From Prauserella halophila (lineage in GTDB: Bacteria; Actinomycetota; Actinomycetes; Mycobacteriales; Pseudonocardiaceae): a stretch of DNA of 64,000 nt. The notes below the pieces were generated by a model. It did not search any database and was not told where the DNA came from. It worked only from the letters and a program-made list of their open reading frames with translations. Position numbers and translations under genes: made by a program. The DNA is taken from positions 37,318 through 101,317 of the forward strand of contig NZ_JAMTCQ010000009.1 in NCBI RefSeq assembly GCF_024171895.1, written 5' to 3'. This document shows positions 34,385 through 46,225 of the stretch, piece after piece; position 1 is the stretch's first letter, and the number at the start of each line of letters is the position of its first letter.

Positions 34385-34460
34385 GGTTCTCGAATTCCCT
34401 CTTCCCGTCGCCGTGGCCGCAGGTGAATGTGGATGGCAACCGAAGCTTTCTGGGGGAACG

Positions 34461-35648
34461 ATGGAACGGACCGTGGACCGGCGGGCGGAGCAGGGCCTGG
34501 TCGTCGGGAATGGCGTCACCGGGAATGCCGTCACCGGGAATGCCGTGGCAGGCGCGCAGGGCGATCAGCCGGCGACCCGGGCCGCTGCCGACCCGGGCAG
34601 GCGGCCACTCGTCGTGGCACGGGACGGCCGGGTGCTGGACGAGATCCGAAGACACGCCGCGGCGGTCGACTGCGATCTCGTTCTGGTCCCCGATCTCGAC
34701 GAGGCGGAGCCGTACTGGCGCGACGCGCCGCTCGTGCTCGTCGACGAGGAGGTCGCGCCGAGCGCGCAGGTACGGCCCCGGCGAAGCGATGTCGTCCTGG
34801 TGTGCGGCGGTAAACCACCGCAGAGCATGTGGCGCCGCGCCTTCCTGCTGGGCGCACGCGAAGTCGTGACGTTGCCGGACACCGACGGAGTGCTGCTCAC
34901 CTCGTTGGCCGATGTCGTCGAAGAGCCGAGCGCGGATCGGGGCCGCGTGGTCGCCGTACTCGGCGGGCGCGGAGGGGCCGGTGCGTCGGTGCTGGCTGCG
35001 GCAGTGTCCGTGTGCGCGGCCAGATCGGGCGGCAGGTCGGTGCTGATCGACTGCGACCCGCTCGGCGGCGGCATCGATCTCGTGCTGGGTGCGGAATTGC
35101 AGGACGGAGCGCGCTGGCCGGACGTGCGGGTGCAGGGCGGGCGGGTGGCGATGTCGGCGCTCGACGACGCGTTGCCGGTGACGGGGCCCTCCGACGGCCC
35201 GGTCTCACTGCTCTCGTGCGACCGCGACGGCCCCGGTCCGGCGCCGGACACGATCGAGGCGGTTCTCAGGGCGGGCGTGCGTGCGGGACGGACCGTTGTG
35301 TGTGACCTCCCGCGGGAACCGGGGCCGTGCGGACAGTCCGTTCTGACGATCGCGGATCTCGTCGTGATCGTGGTCCCGGCCGAACTGCGTGCGTGTGCCG
35401 CGGCCTCACGAGTGCTCGAGCGGATCGGTGACGCTCATTCCCGTACGCGGGTGCTCGTCCGTGGCCCGTCGCCGGACGGGCTGAGCGCACGTGACGTGGC
35501 AGGCGGGGTGGGCGTGCCGTTGTTGGGGTGGCTGCCCGCCGATCGGCGCGTCGCCAAGACAGTCGAACGCGGTTCGTTCAACCCGCGCCGCCGTGGCCCG
35601 CTCGACACCGCGGCGCGCGCCGTGCTCCGCCAGGTCGTCGCGACGTGA
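34461..35648 (+). CDS. ssd: Septum site-determining protein Ssd (MinD/CpaE-like, Rv3660c-like)
   Basis: Protein of 395 residues. The N-terminal 45 residues are variable and include three 15-bp-encoded repeats (GNAVT). A receiver-like or TadZ-like part is followed by a MinD-type ATPase domain from about residue 160. Its P-loop reads GGRGGAGAS (168-176): both lysines of the deviant Walker A are gone, as I recall is common in this family, so ATP use is doubtful. SVLIDCDPLGGGIDLVLG is the switch region. It precedes tadA by 70 bases and may act as TadZ for the pilus locus or in septum placement. Confidence 0.88.
   Translation: MERTVDRRAEQGLVVGNGVTGNAVTGNAVAGAQGDQPATRAAADPGRRPLVVARDGRVLDEIRRHAAAVDCDLVLVPDLDEAEPYWRDAPLVLVDEEVAPSAQVRPRRSDVVLVCGGKPPQSMWRRAFLLGAREVVTLPDTDGVLLTSLADVVEEPSADRGRVVAVLGGRGGAGASVLAAAVSVCAARSGGRSVLIDCDPLGGGIDLVLGAELQDGARWPDVRVQGGRVAMSALDDALPVTGPSDGPVSLLSCDRDGPGPAPDTIEAVLRAGVRAGRTVVCDLPREPGPCGQSVLTIADLVVIVVPAELRACAAASRVLERIGDAHSRTRVLVRGPSPDGLSARDVAGGVGVPLLGWLPADRRVAKTVERGSFNPRRRGPLDTAARAVLRQVVAT
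34506..34550 (+). repeat. 15-bp repeat at the ssd 5' end
   Basis: Units GGGAATGGCGTCACC, GGGAATGCCGTCACC and GGGAATGCCGTGGCA follow one another and encode the GNAVT-type N-terminus. Confidence 0.85.
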
Positions 35649-35718
35649 GTGTCCACAGTGCTGTTTCGGGTCGTGAACCTGGTCCGTCCGATCCGATTGT
35701 CGATTTCCAGGGGGAAAT

Positions 35719-36936
35719 ATGAAATCCGGAACTGTCTATTCAGGAGTTGACGGCGAAACGTCGTCTCCCGCCGATGCCCGACTGGTCGAACGGGTACGCA
35801 GGCGGCTCGCGAATGCCGGTTCGGCGGCCGATCCGCAATCGGTGGCCGAAGCCGTACGGGCCGAGAGTTCCGGGGTCGCCGGGCATCTGGATGTTCTCGA
35901 CGCCGTGCGGTTGCTCCGGCACGAGTTCGTCGGCGCGGGACCGTTGGAGCCGCTGCTCGACGATCCGGCGGTGACCGACGTGCTGGTGACGGCTCCCGCC
36001 GAGGTGTGGATCGACGGAGCGGGCGGACTGCGCCGCACGGATGTCACCTTTTCCGACGAGGAGGCCGTTCGCAGACTCGCCCAACGACTCGCTCTTGCCG
36101 CAGGACGGCGGCTCGACGATGCTCAGCCGTTCGTCGATGGCTGGCTGCCCGGGGCGGGACCGCACGGCCGGGTACGCATGCACGCGGTGCTGCCGCCGGT
36201 GGCGGCCGGTGGGACGTGCCTGTCCCTGCGTGTGCTCCGGCCCGCAGCACACGACCTGCGCGCGCTGCGCAGGTCCGGAACCGTCGACGATTCCGGTTTC
36301 CGGGTGCTGGAGGCGATCGTCGCCGCACGGCTGGCCTTTCTGATCGGCGGTGCGACCGGATCGGGAAAGACGACGCTGCTGGCGGCGATGCTCGGCGCGG
36401 TCTCCCCCAAGGAACGCATCGTCAGTGTGGAGGACGCGGCGGAGATCCAGCCGTCGCATCCGCAGGTGGTGCAGCTCGTGGCGCGACCGGCCAATGTGGA
36501 GGGCGCGGGTGAGGTGACGCTGCGGGATCTGGTGCGGGAGGCCCTCCGGATGCGGCCGGACCGACTGGTGGTGGGCGAGGTGCGCGACCGCGAGGTGTGC
36601 GAGCTGTTGAACGCACTCAACACGGGTCACGACGGCGGTGCCGGCACGTTGCACGCCAACTCGCCGAGCGAAGTGCCCGCCCGGCTCGAGGCACTGGCTG
36701 CACTCGGTGGACTGACCCGGTCGGCGTTGCACAGTCAGCTCGCGGCGGCGGTTCAGGTCGTGCTCCACATGGCTCGCGGAACCGACGGTACCCGGCGGCT
36801 CACCGAGATCGGTGTCGTTCACCGCAGTCGGGAGGGCGTGGAGGTGCGACCCGTCTGGACGGCCTCCGGGCCTGCGGCGGATCGCGAGCTGCTGGCATCC
36901 CTGTTGCGGGACCGGGGAGTGGAACCGCCGTGGTGA
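35719..36936 (+). CDS. tadA: TadA/CpaF-type secretion ATPase
   Basis: Hexameric ATPase of 405 residues for assembly of Tad/Flp pili. Walker A GATGSGKTT at residues 211-219, the Asp box near IVSVEDAAEIQ, Walker B in ALRMRPDRLVVGEVR, and the His box GHDGGAGTLHANS are all present. GGGGGAAAT precedes ATG 35719. The stop overlaps the tadB start (GTGA). Matches Rv3659c. Confidence 0.93.
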   Translation: MKSGTVYSGVDGETSSPADARLVERVRRRLANAGSAADPQSVAEAVRAESSGVAGHLDVLDAVRLLRHEFVGAGPLEPLLDDPAVTDVLVTAPAEVWIDGAGGLRRTDVTFSDEEAVRRLAQRLALAAGRRLDDAQPFVDGWLPGAGPHGRVRMHAVLPPVAAGGTCLSLRVLRPAAHDLRALRRSGTVDDSGFRVLEAIVAARLAFLIGGATGSGKTTLLAAMLGAVSPKERIVSVEDAAEIQPSHPQVVQLVARPANVEGAGEVTLRDLVREALRMRPDRLVVGEVRDREVCELLNALNTGHDGGAGTLHANSPSEVPARLEALAALGGLTRSALHSQLAAAVQVVLHMARGTDGTRRLTEIGVVHRSREGVEVRPVWTASGPAADRELLASLLRDRGVEPPW

Positions 36937-37787
36937 CGTCCGTTCAGCTGGCTGCGGTGGCCCCGGCCCTGCCGGTCTGCGGCGTGGCGCTGCTGATCTG
37001 GCCGGAGTGCCGAGGCAGGCGGAGGCTGCACGGCTCGGTCGGCCACCCGTCCGGCCGGGACCGGGTCGGCCGCCGATGGGGGCGGCCGTGGTCGTGGCGC
37101 GTCGCCGCGACGGTGGGGCCGGTCCCGGTGCTGTTGTTGGCCGTGTGGGCGGGTGTCGGCGTCGTGCTGGCCGTCGGATGCGGGGCGGCGGCGGTGCTCG
37201 TGCATGTCCGTGCTCGCAGGCGCGTCCGGCGGGGTGTTTCCGCTCTGGCAGGCCTGGCAGAGGCATTGCGTGCAATGGCGGGAGACCTGCGGTCGGGCGC
37301 ACATCCGGCAACGGCAGCCGAGTCTGCTGCACAGGATGCCGATTCCGACATCACACCGGTGTTCAGGGCGATCGCGGAGTCGGTGCGGCTCGGTGGCGAA
37401 CCGGACGCGGGACTGGCCGCGTTGCCGGCCGGGTCGGTGTCGTTGCCAGGGGGTGTGCTGGAGCGGGTGACGACGGCGTGGTCACTCGCGCGCAGGCACG
37501 GGCTCGCACTGGCCGACATCGTCGATGCGGTCCACCGCGACGTGGCTACGCGAGCCCGGCTCGCGGGAACACTCGACGCGCGGATGGCAGGACCGCGGGC
37601 GAGCGCGCTGATTCTCGCGGGACTGCCCGTGCTGGGAGTGCTGCTGGGTGAGGCGATGGGTGCGGCACCGCTCGGCGTGCTGTTCACCACGGCACCCGGA
37701 CAGGCGCTCCTGACGGTGGGCGCCGCCCTGCTGCTCGGCGGCGTGGCGTGGACGTCGGCGATCACCGGAAGGGTTCTGCCCCGATGA
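36933..37787 (+). CDS. tadB: TadB-like pilus assembly membrane protein
   Basis: Type II secretion F-domain protein of 284 residues. A leading hydrophobic region with two or three helices is followed by a cytoplasmic helical domain (VSALAGLAEALRAMAGDLRSGAHPATAAESAA) and two C-terminal helices (ASALILAGLPVLGVLLGEAMG, ALLTVGAALLLGGVAWTSAI). It forms the inner-membrane platform with TadC. GTG 36933 overlaps the tadA stop by four bases; GTG 36930 is also in frame. Confidence 0.85.
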   Translation: MTSVQLAAVAPALPVCGVALLIWPECRGRRRLHGSVGHPSGRDRVGRRWGRPWSWRVAATVGPVPVLLLAVWAGVGVVLAVGCGAAAVLVHVRARRRVRRGVSALAGLAEALRAMAGDLRSGAHPATAAESAAQDADSDITPVFRAIAESVRLGGEPDAGLAALPAGSVSLPGGVLERVTTAWSLARRHGLALADIVDAVHRDVATRARLAGTLDARMAGPRASALILAGLPVLGVLLGEAMGAAPLGVLFTTAPGQALLTVGAALLLGGVAWTSAITGRVLPR

Positions 37788-38503
37788 ACCCGCTCGTGCC
37801 CGCGTTGCTCGCCGCAGCACTCTGGCTGCCGTCCGTGCCGTCGGCCGCCCGGTTGCGCATGGTCCTTCCCACCCGGCGGGGCCCGTCGAACCGGACGTGG
37901 CTGCAGCGGCCGCTGCAGTGTCCGGCACCGGGGTTTCCGGAGTTCGCGGGAATATCGGCGGTGCTGCTCGTTGCCGGCGTGGGAGCGTTCGTGACGGCGC
38001 CGGTCGTCGGGGCAGGGGTGTGGTGGGGTGTCCGGTGGGTGCGAGCGCGCCGTGCTCGTGAGGAACCGGACCCGTTGCGCACGGCTGCGACGGGCGATCT
38101 GCTCGCGGCGTGTCTGCGGTCGGGAATGCCCGTGTCCACCGGAGTGAACGCCGTGGCGCCGACCGCCCAGCCCGGCGCCGCTGCGGCGCTGCGTGCCACC
38201 GCGGGCCTGTTGGCGCTCGGTGCCGAACCACGGCAGGCCTGGCAGCCGGCCAGGCAGTGTCCGGCCACCGCCGAGCTCGCTCGCGCCGCCTGTCGTACGG
38301 CCCGCTCCGGTAGCGCGCTCGCGGGCGTCGCCGAGGAGATGGCCCACCGGGCACGCGATGCCGTCGTGGATACCGCCGAGTCGCGGGCTCAGCGTGCAGG
38401 CGTCCTTGTGACGGGGCCACTCGGATTGTGCTTCCTGCCCGCGTTTCTGTGCCTCGGCATCGCGCCGGTGGTGATCGGACTCGCGAGTGAACTACTGGTC
38501 TGA
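37784..38503 (+). CDS. tadC: TadC-like pilus assembly membrane protein
   Basis: Protein of 239 residues with a central F-domain (GDLLAACLRSGMPVSTGVNAVA ... GVAEEMAHRARDAVVDTAESRAQRAGVLVTGPLGLCFLPAFLCLG). Helices lie at the N-terminus, around residue 50-75, and at the C-terminus. It should pair with TadB as the platform that moves pilin subunits. ATG overlaps the tadB stop (ATGA). Matches Rv3657c. Confidence 0.85.
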   Translation: MNPLVPALLAAALWLPSVPSAARLRMVLPTRRGPSNRTWLQRPLQCPAPGFPEFAGISAVLLVAGVGAFVTAPVVGAGVWWGVRWVRARRAREEPDPLRTAATGDLLAACLRSGMPVSTGVNAVAPTAQPGAAAALRATAGLLALGAEPRQAWQPARQCPATAELARAACRTARSGSALAGVAEEMAHRARDAVVDTAESRAQRAGVLVTGPLGLCFLPAFLCLGIAPVVIGLASELLV

Positions 38504-38558
38504 ACCGGTTGGACGGAAAGCAGGCCGGCGACCGGAAACCGATGGAGAAGGGAATGTC

Positions 38559-39056
38559 ATGAATACCGTTACGAGGATGGTGCGCACGGTCGAGCCGGTC
38601 ACCGGCCCGGTGAACATGGTGCTGCCGATGGATTCGGAGACCGGCGTGCCCATGGCCGCCATGCCGGCGCGAGGAGGTGTGCCGCAGGCGACGGCCCGGT
38701 CGCGTGGTGTCGCACAGGGCGAGCCGGAGGTGGACCTGGCCGCGCTGCTGCCGAGACAGGCGGGGACGGAACGGGAACGGGTGCCGTGTACCGGAACGGC
38801 CGATGGCGAGTATCGGCGGAGACGGCACGGTGAAGGAGACCCCGGCGACCGTCCTGGCGTTGCTGCCGATCGTGGCGAGGCGGACGATACATTCACCGAT
38901 GTCGACGGTGACGCGGGCATGTCGACTGCTGAATATGCGATCGGAACTCTGGCCGCGGCAGCGCTCGCGGCGGTGCTGTACATGATCGTCACGGGGGACT
39001 CGGTCGCCTCCGCGCTGACGTCAGTCATCGAACAGGCGCTGTCGGTGGACTTCTGA
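38559..39056 (+). CDS. DUF4244 pilin-like protein with long N-terminal extension
   Basis: Protein of about 165 residues. The C-terminal 45 residues are the DUF4244/Flp-like part: GDAGMSTAEYAIGTLAAAALAAVLYMIVTG, a prepilin-type sequence with Glu five residues after the probable cleavage at G-M. The preceding 120 residues are Arg/Glu/Pro-rich and apparently disordered, far longer than a normal Flp leader. GAAGGGAA precedes ATG 38559, but the true start could be further inside. Matches Rv3656c in position. It should be the main subunit of the fibre. Confidence 0.75.
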   Translation: MNTVTRMVRTVEPVTGPVNMVLPMDSETGVPMAAMPARGGVPQATARSRGVAQGEPEVDLAALLPRQAGTERERVPCTGTADGEYRRRRHGEGDPGDRPGVAADRGEADDTFTDVDGDAGMSTAEYAIGTLAAAALAAVLYMIVTGDSVASALTSVIEQALSVDF

Positions 39057-39718
39057 TGCCCGGCGTCGAGTGTTGTGCCCGCGACGGCACCGGTGGCCGC
39101 GAGTGCGGCGGGCGGGACGGGACCGACCGAGGCTCGGTGACCGTCGAAGGTGCGATCACGGTGTGCTCACTGATCGTGGTGCTGGGGCTCGTCCTGAGTG
39201 TCGTCACGGCGATGCTGGCTCAGGTGCGCTGCGCCGACGCCGCGGGTGAAGCGGCGCGCCTGCTCGGCAGAGGCGACGATGCCCGTGCTCGGGAAGCCGT
39301 CCGGCGACTCGCTCCCGACGGCGCGACGTTCGCGGCAGCCGATGACGGCACCGGCGTCGAGGTCACCGTGCGCAGCCCGTTCCTCGGGGGACTGCTGCCG
39401 GGGGTCGAACTCTCGGCCGGGGCCTACGCGGTCCGGGAACCCGGAGCGGAAGGAGACCGCCCGGACGGCGGTGAACACGACGGCGGCGCCCACGAGGGTG
39501 AGAACCCTGATGGCGAGGACTCCGACACCGAGGACTCCGACACCGAGGACTCCGACACCGAGGACTCCGACACCGAGGACTCCGACGGCGAGGGTTCCGC
39601 GGGTGAGGTTCCCGAGGGTGGTGGCGGGTCCGGCACCGATCACGACGGTGGCCGGCCGGGTGGCGGCGGTGCCGTTGCCGGCGGGGATCGGACCGGGGAG
39701 GCGGAGGAGCGCCGATGA
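39056..39718 (+). CDS. TadE-like pseudopilin with acidic repeat tail
   Basis: Protein of 220 residues. A short N-terminal leader precedes GSVTVEGAITVCSLIVVLGLVLSVVTAMLAQVRCADAAGEAARLLGRGD, a TadE-like membrane helix with conserved Glu. The middle has a small beta-rich part. From residue about 140 the protein is acidic and contains five EDSDT repeats, then a Gly-rich tail. Its start overlaps the DUF4244 stop (TGATG). Matches Rv3655c in position; the tail is unusual. Confidence 0.78.
   Translation: MPGVECCARDGTGGRECGGRDGTDRGSVTVEGAITVCSLIVVLGLVLSVVTAMLAQVRCADAAGEAARLLGRGDDARAREAVRRLAPDGATFAAADDGTGVEVTVRSPFLGGLLPGVELSAGAYAVREPGAEGDRPDGGEHDGGAHEGENPDGEDSDTEDSDTEDSDTEDSDTEDSDGEGSAGEVPEGGGGSGTDHDGGRPGGGGAVAGGDRTGEAEERR
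39515..39589 (+). repeat. 15-bp repeat coding for EDSDT, five copies
   Basis: GAGGACTCCGACACC is repeated four times without change, and the fifth unit ends GGC. Confidence 0.92.
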
Positions 39719-40269
39719 CGTACGTGCAACCGGGACAGGACACCGACGAGGGAGTGGCGACGGTGTGGGGCGCACTCGCGATCGTGGGTCTACTGGTGGT
39801 TACGGGGACGGTGTGGTTGATCGGCCATGTGGCTGCGGTCCGGCAGCAGGCTTCGAACGCGGCGGACCTGGCGGCGCTGGCAACGGCGGGCCGGGTGGAC
39901 CGCAGCGCCGGTGATGCGTGCCGATCCGCTGCGACGGTCACCGACCGGATGCGGGTGGAGCTGATCGAATGCCGCGTGGAGCATCCGGACGCGCTGGTGG
40001 TGGTCGAAGCCGACGGCGGACCGTGGCTCGCGGCCTTCGGACCGGTGACCGCTCGTGCTCGTGCCGGTCCCGTGTCGCCTGCTGCGGCAGGGCAGAACGA
40101 CGAGCAGCGGTCGACTGCGCGCGGTGAACGGTATTCGCGGTCCGTGCGACGCACGACTTCTGCGCAGGAATCGGTGGTCGCCAGGGCTCCGCCGAGCCGT
40201 GACCTGGAGGCCGCGTCCCGGGACGCAGCCGCGACGAACGGTACGTCCATCGGCACCCGGGACCGATGA
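39715..40269 (+). CDS. TadG-N-like helix protein (Rv3654c-like)
   Basis: Protein of 184 residues. DEGVATVWGALAIVGLLVVTGTVWLIGHVAAVRQQASNAADLAALA is the TadE/TadG N-terminal helix pattern typical of Rv3654c-type proteins. The following 60 residues fit the family (CRSAATVTDRMRVELIECRVE, with two cysteines). The last 70 residues are polar, Arg/Ser/Ala-rich and probably disordered. ATG overlaps the previous stop (ATGA). Likely a minor pseudopilin. Confidence 0.78.
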   Translation: MTYVQPGQDTDEGVATVWGALAIVGLLVVTGTVWLIGHVAAVRQQASNAADLAALATAGRVDRSAGDACRSAATVTDRMRVELIECRVEHPDALVVVEADGGPWLAAFGPVTARARAGPVSPAAAGQNDEQRSTARGERYSRSVRRTTSAQESVVARAPPSRDLEAASRDAAATNGTSIGTRDR

Positions 40270-41053
40270 CCGGTGCCCGACCTTCGGCGCGACCGTTGTG
40301 CCGATGCTCACTCATCGTCTTCTGTCGTCCGGTTGTCGAGCGGCTCTGTCGCGAGGGGTGCAACTTGCCGTTAGGTGAGATCAGACACCGCGAACGCAAC
40401 GGTGCGAACGGTTTCAGGAGGCTTGAGCAAGACATGTTGGACATGGAGTGGCCCGACAGCTGGCGCGGCTCGTTCCGGATCGAGCTGCGCGCGGAGGCGA
40501 TCAGCCTCGTGGAGCGCGGCTGGCCGATCCTGCCGGGCACGGTCTCGGAGAGTGAGGGCGCGGACTGGCAGTACCCGACACCTGCACACGCGGATTGGCA
40601 GAGCCGTCTCGGCGCCCACTCGCGTCAGGTCGCGGCGTGGTTCACCGGCAAGCCGTGCAGCTTGCTCGTGGCAACCGGCACGATGGTCGATGCACTGGAG
40701 GTCAGCGGCGAACTCGGTCGCCGTGCAGCGTCGCTGCTGCGAGTGACGGGCCACCCGGCGCCGATCGTGGCGATGCCGAACGGCCGGTGGCTGTTCCTCA
40801 CCGCATCCGCCGACGCGGTGCATCCGGTACTCGCCGAACACGACGATGTGACCTGGCACGGCCGGGACGGTTATGTGCCGCTGCCCCCGACTCCGTACCG
40901 GCAGGGCGTGGTGCACTGGCGCGTCAAGCCGGAGATCTGGGGCTGGCGGCTGCCGGAGGCGGCGACCATCAACGAGGTGCTGGTCCGAGCTCTGCTCGGT
41001 GAGCACGACGACGGGACCGCCACGGCGTCGGCCGCCGTACTCCCGCCCGACGA

Positions 41054-43540
<2,487 letters not shown>

Positions 43541-43782
43541 CTGTTCGAGAATCGCACAGGGGTCTGTCGTGACCATCGTCACCCGGGAGTGACCGGTGAC
43601 ACATCGATGCGAGGGGTATCCGCCCCGATACAGGGCTCCCGAGATCGACTCCCTTACCAATACACTGCGCCGACAAACCGCAAAAAGTGGTGCACATCCC
43701 ATGTCAGCGTCGACACAGCGGAGTTCGCGGACCTCGCGGCCGCCCGGTCGCTGCTGGCGTAGGCGACGTTTCAGGAGGACGC

Positions 43783-46065
43783 ATGTCCCGGCACTTCCTC
43801 GCGGCCGGCTCTCCGGAGCTGGCTGGAGGTGACTACGGCATCGTTGCCGTGGTCGCCGTGATCGCCCTGGCTGCACTGGTACTCGGATACGTACTGCTCA
43901 AGGAGGTCCTGGCTGCCGACCAGGGCACCGAGCGGATGCGCGAGATCGCCACCGCCGTGCAGGAGGGTGCCGCTGCCTATCTCAACCGGCAACGCAAAAC
44001 ACTGGCCGTCTTCGGCGTGGTCGTGTTCCTGCTGTTGCTGTTCCTGCCCGCCGAGGACTGGAACGAACGCATCGGACGTTCGCTGTTCTTCCTGATCGGC
44101 GCGGTGTTCTCGTTCTCGATCGGCTACCTCGGCATGTGGCTGGCGACGCGAGCGAACGTCCGGGTGGCGGCGGCTGCCAGGGAGTCCGGTGGCCGGGAGA
44201 AGGCGATGCGCGTCGCGTTCCGCACCGGTGGCGTCGTCGGCATGATCACGGTCGGTCTCGGCCTGTTCGGTGCCGCCGTCGTCGTGCTGGTCTACGCCGG
44301 ACAGGCGCCGAAGGTGCTCGAAGGCTTCGGTTTCGGTGCCGCCCTGATCGCGATGTTCATGCGTGTCGGCGGCGGTATCTTCACCAAGGCCTCCGACGTC
44401 GGCGCCGATCTGGTCGGCAAGGTCGAGCAGAACATCCCCGAGGACGACCCGCGCAACGCGGCGACGATCGCCGACAACGTGGGCGACAACGTCGGTGACT
44501 GCGCCGGCATGGCCGCGGACCTGTTCGAGTCCTACGCCGTGACGCTCGTGGCGGCGTTGATCCTGGGCAGCGCGGCCTTCGGGTCGAGCGGCGACGGACT
44601 GGTGTTCCCGCTGATCATTCCTGCGATCGGCGTGATCACCGCGGTGATCGGCATCTACATCACCAAGGCGCGCGCCGGCGAGAGCGCGCTGACGACGATC
44701 AACCGCTCCTTCTACATCTCGGCGGCGATCTCGGCGGTGCTGTCGGCGATCGCGGCGTTCGTGTTCCTGCCGAGCTCGTTCGACGGCGCGCCAGGAAACC
44801 CGGCGGTGATCGCGACGTTCTCCGTGCTGATCGGTATCGCGCTGGCCGGGCTGATCCTGTGGCTGACGGGCTACTACACCGGCACCGAGAACAAGCCCGT
44901 GAAGGACGTCGGCAAGACGTCGGAGACCGGCGCGGCGACCGTGATCCTGGCCGGCATCTCGGTCGGGTTCGAATCGGCGGTGTACACGGCGTTGGTGATC
45001 GGTTCCGCCGTGTACGGCGCGTACCTGCTCGGCGGCGCGGTCGCGCTGTTCGCCGTGGCACTGGCGGGCACGGGGCTGCTGACGACCGTCGGCGTGATCG
45101 TCGCGATGGACACGTTCGGCCCGGTGGCGGACAACGCCCAGGGCATCGCCGAGATGTCCGGTGATCTCGAGGAAGGCGAGGGCGTGCAGGTCCTCACCGA
45201 GCTCGACGCGGTCGGCAACACCACGAAGGCGATCACCAAGGGCATCGCGATCTCGACGGCCGTGCTGGCGGCGACGGCGCTGTTCGGGTCGTACTCGTCG
45301 GCGATCCGCGAGGCGTTGACCAACGTCGGCAGGACGGTCGGCGACTCGGTTCCCGACTCGTTCGTCGACAGCATCATCTCGCCGAACACGCTGGTCGGCG
45401 TGATCATCGGTGCCGCGGTGGTGTTCCTGTTCTCGGGGCTGGCCATCAGTGCGGTCGAGCGCGCGGCGGGCGCCGTGGTCTACGAGGTACGGCGGCAGTT
45501 CCGCGACATCCCGGGGATCATGGAGGGCACGACCCGGCCCGAGTACGGCAGGGTCGTCGACATCGTCACCCGCGACTCACTGCGGGAGCTCGCGACGCCC
45601 GGTCTGCTGGCCGTTTTCGCACCGATCGCCGTCGGATTCGGTCTCGGTACGGGCGCACTCGCCGGGTATCTCGGCGGTGCGATCGCCTGCGGCACGCTCA
45701 TGGCCGTGTTCCTCGCCAACTCCGGTGGCGCGTGGGACAACGCCAAGAAGCTCGTCGAGGACGGCCACCACGGCGGGAAGAACTCCGAGGCCCATGCGGC
45801 GACGGTCATCGGCGACACGGTCGGCGACCCGTTCAAGGACACCGCGGGCCCGGCGATCAACCCGCTGCTGAAGGTGATGAACCTGGTGTCGCTGCTGATC
45901 GCGCCCGCGGTCGTGCAGCTCACGGTGGGCGCGGACGCCTCGCCCGCACTGCGGATCACGTTCGCGGTCGTGTCCGTGGCGATCATCGTCGCGGCCATCG
46001 TCGTGTCGAAGCGGCGCGGCTCGGCGATGACGGAAACGCCTGCCGAAACCCCGACGAACGCCTGA
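43783..46065 (+). CDS. hppA: K+-independent proton-pumping membrane pyrophosphatase
   Basis: Membrane protein of 760 residues with about 16 helices. It hydrolyses pyrophosphate and pumps protons outward or into a compartment. Substrate and gate motifs are clear: DVGADLVGKVEQNIPEDDPRNAATIADNVGDNVGDCAGMAADLFESYA, NAQGIAEMSGD, and SGGAWDNAKK with IGDTVGDPFKDTAGPAINPL. The residue that sets K+ dependence is Lys482 (AVGNTTKAI), the K+-independent type. AGGAGG precedes ATG 43783. A strong terminator follows. Confidence 0.96.
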   Translation: MSRHFLAAGSPELAGGDYGIVAVVAVIALAALVLGYVLLKEVLAADQGTERMREIATAVQEGAAAYLNRQRKTLAVFGVVVFLLLLFLPAEDWNERIGRSLFFLIGAVFSFSIGYLGMWLATRANVRVAAAARESGGREKAMRVAFRTGGVVGMITVGLGLFGAAVVVLVYAGQAPKVLEGFGFGAALIAMFMRVGGGIFTKASDVGADLVGKVEQNIPEDDPRNAATIADNVGDNVGDCAGMAADLFESYAVTLVAALILGSAAFGSSGDGLVFPLIIPAIGVITAVIGIYITKARAGESALTTINRSFYISAAISAVLSAIAAFVFLPSSFDGAPGNPAVIATFSVLIGIALAGLILWLTGYYTGTENKPVKDVGKTSETGAATVILAGISVGFESAVYTALVIGSAVYGAYLLGGAVALFAVALAGTGLLTTVGVIVAMDTFGPVADNAQGIAEMSGDLEEGEGVQVLTELDAVGNTTKAITKGIAISTAVLAATALFGSYSSAIREALTNVGRTVGDSVPDSFVDSIISPNTLVGVIIGAAVVFLFSGLAISAVERAAGAVVYEVRRQFRDIPGIMEGTTRPEYGRVVDIVTRDSLRELATPGLLAVFAPIAVGFGLGTGALAGYLGGAIACGTLMAVFLANSGGAWDNAKKLVEDGHHGGKNSEAHAATVIGDTVGDPFKDTAGPAINPLLKVMNLVSLLIAPAVVQLTVGADASPALRITFAVVSVAIIVAAIVVSKRRGSAMTETPAETPTNA

Positions 46066-46085
46066 CCCGCTCGGCCAGGTCGGGC

Positions 46086-46128
46086 CCGGGGATACGGCAA
46101 TGCTCTCGCGGGATTGCCGTATCCCCGG
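46086..46128 (+). terminator. 16-bp stem terminator after hppA
   Basis: CCGGGGATACGGCAAT (46086-46101) pairs perfectly with ATTGCCGTATCCCCGG (46113-46128) around an 11-base loop, 21 bases after the hppA stop. There is no U-tract, as is common in actinobacteria. Confidence 0.8.
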
Positions 46129-46225
46129 TCACGGCGGTGGCGGGGGCGGGTGCTCGCGCGGACGGGCGATGCGACGGTACGGTCCGCTGCGAGTGGAGTA
46201 CGAACCGTGACCGGAGGGGGCGGCG

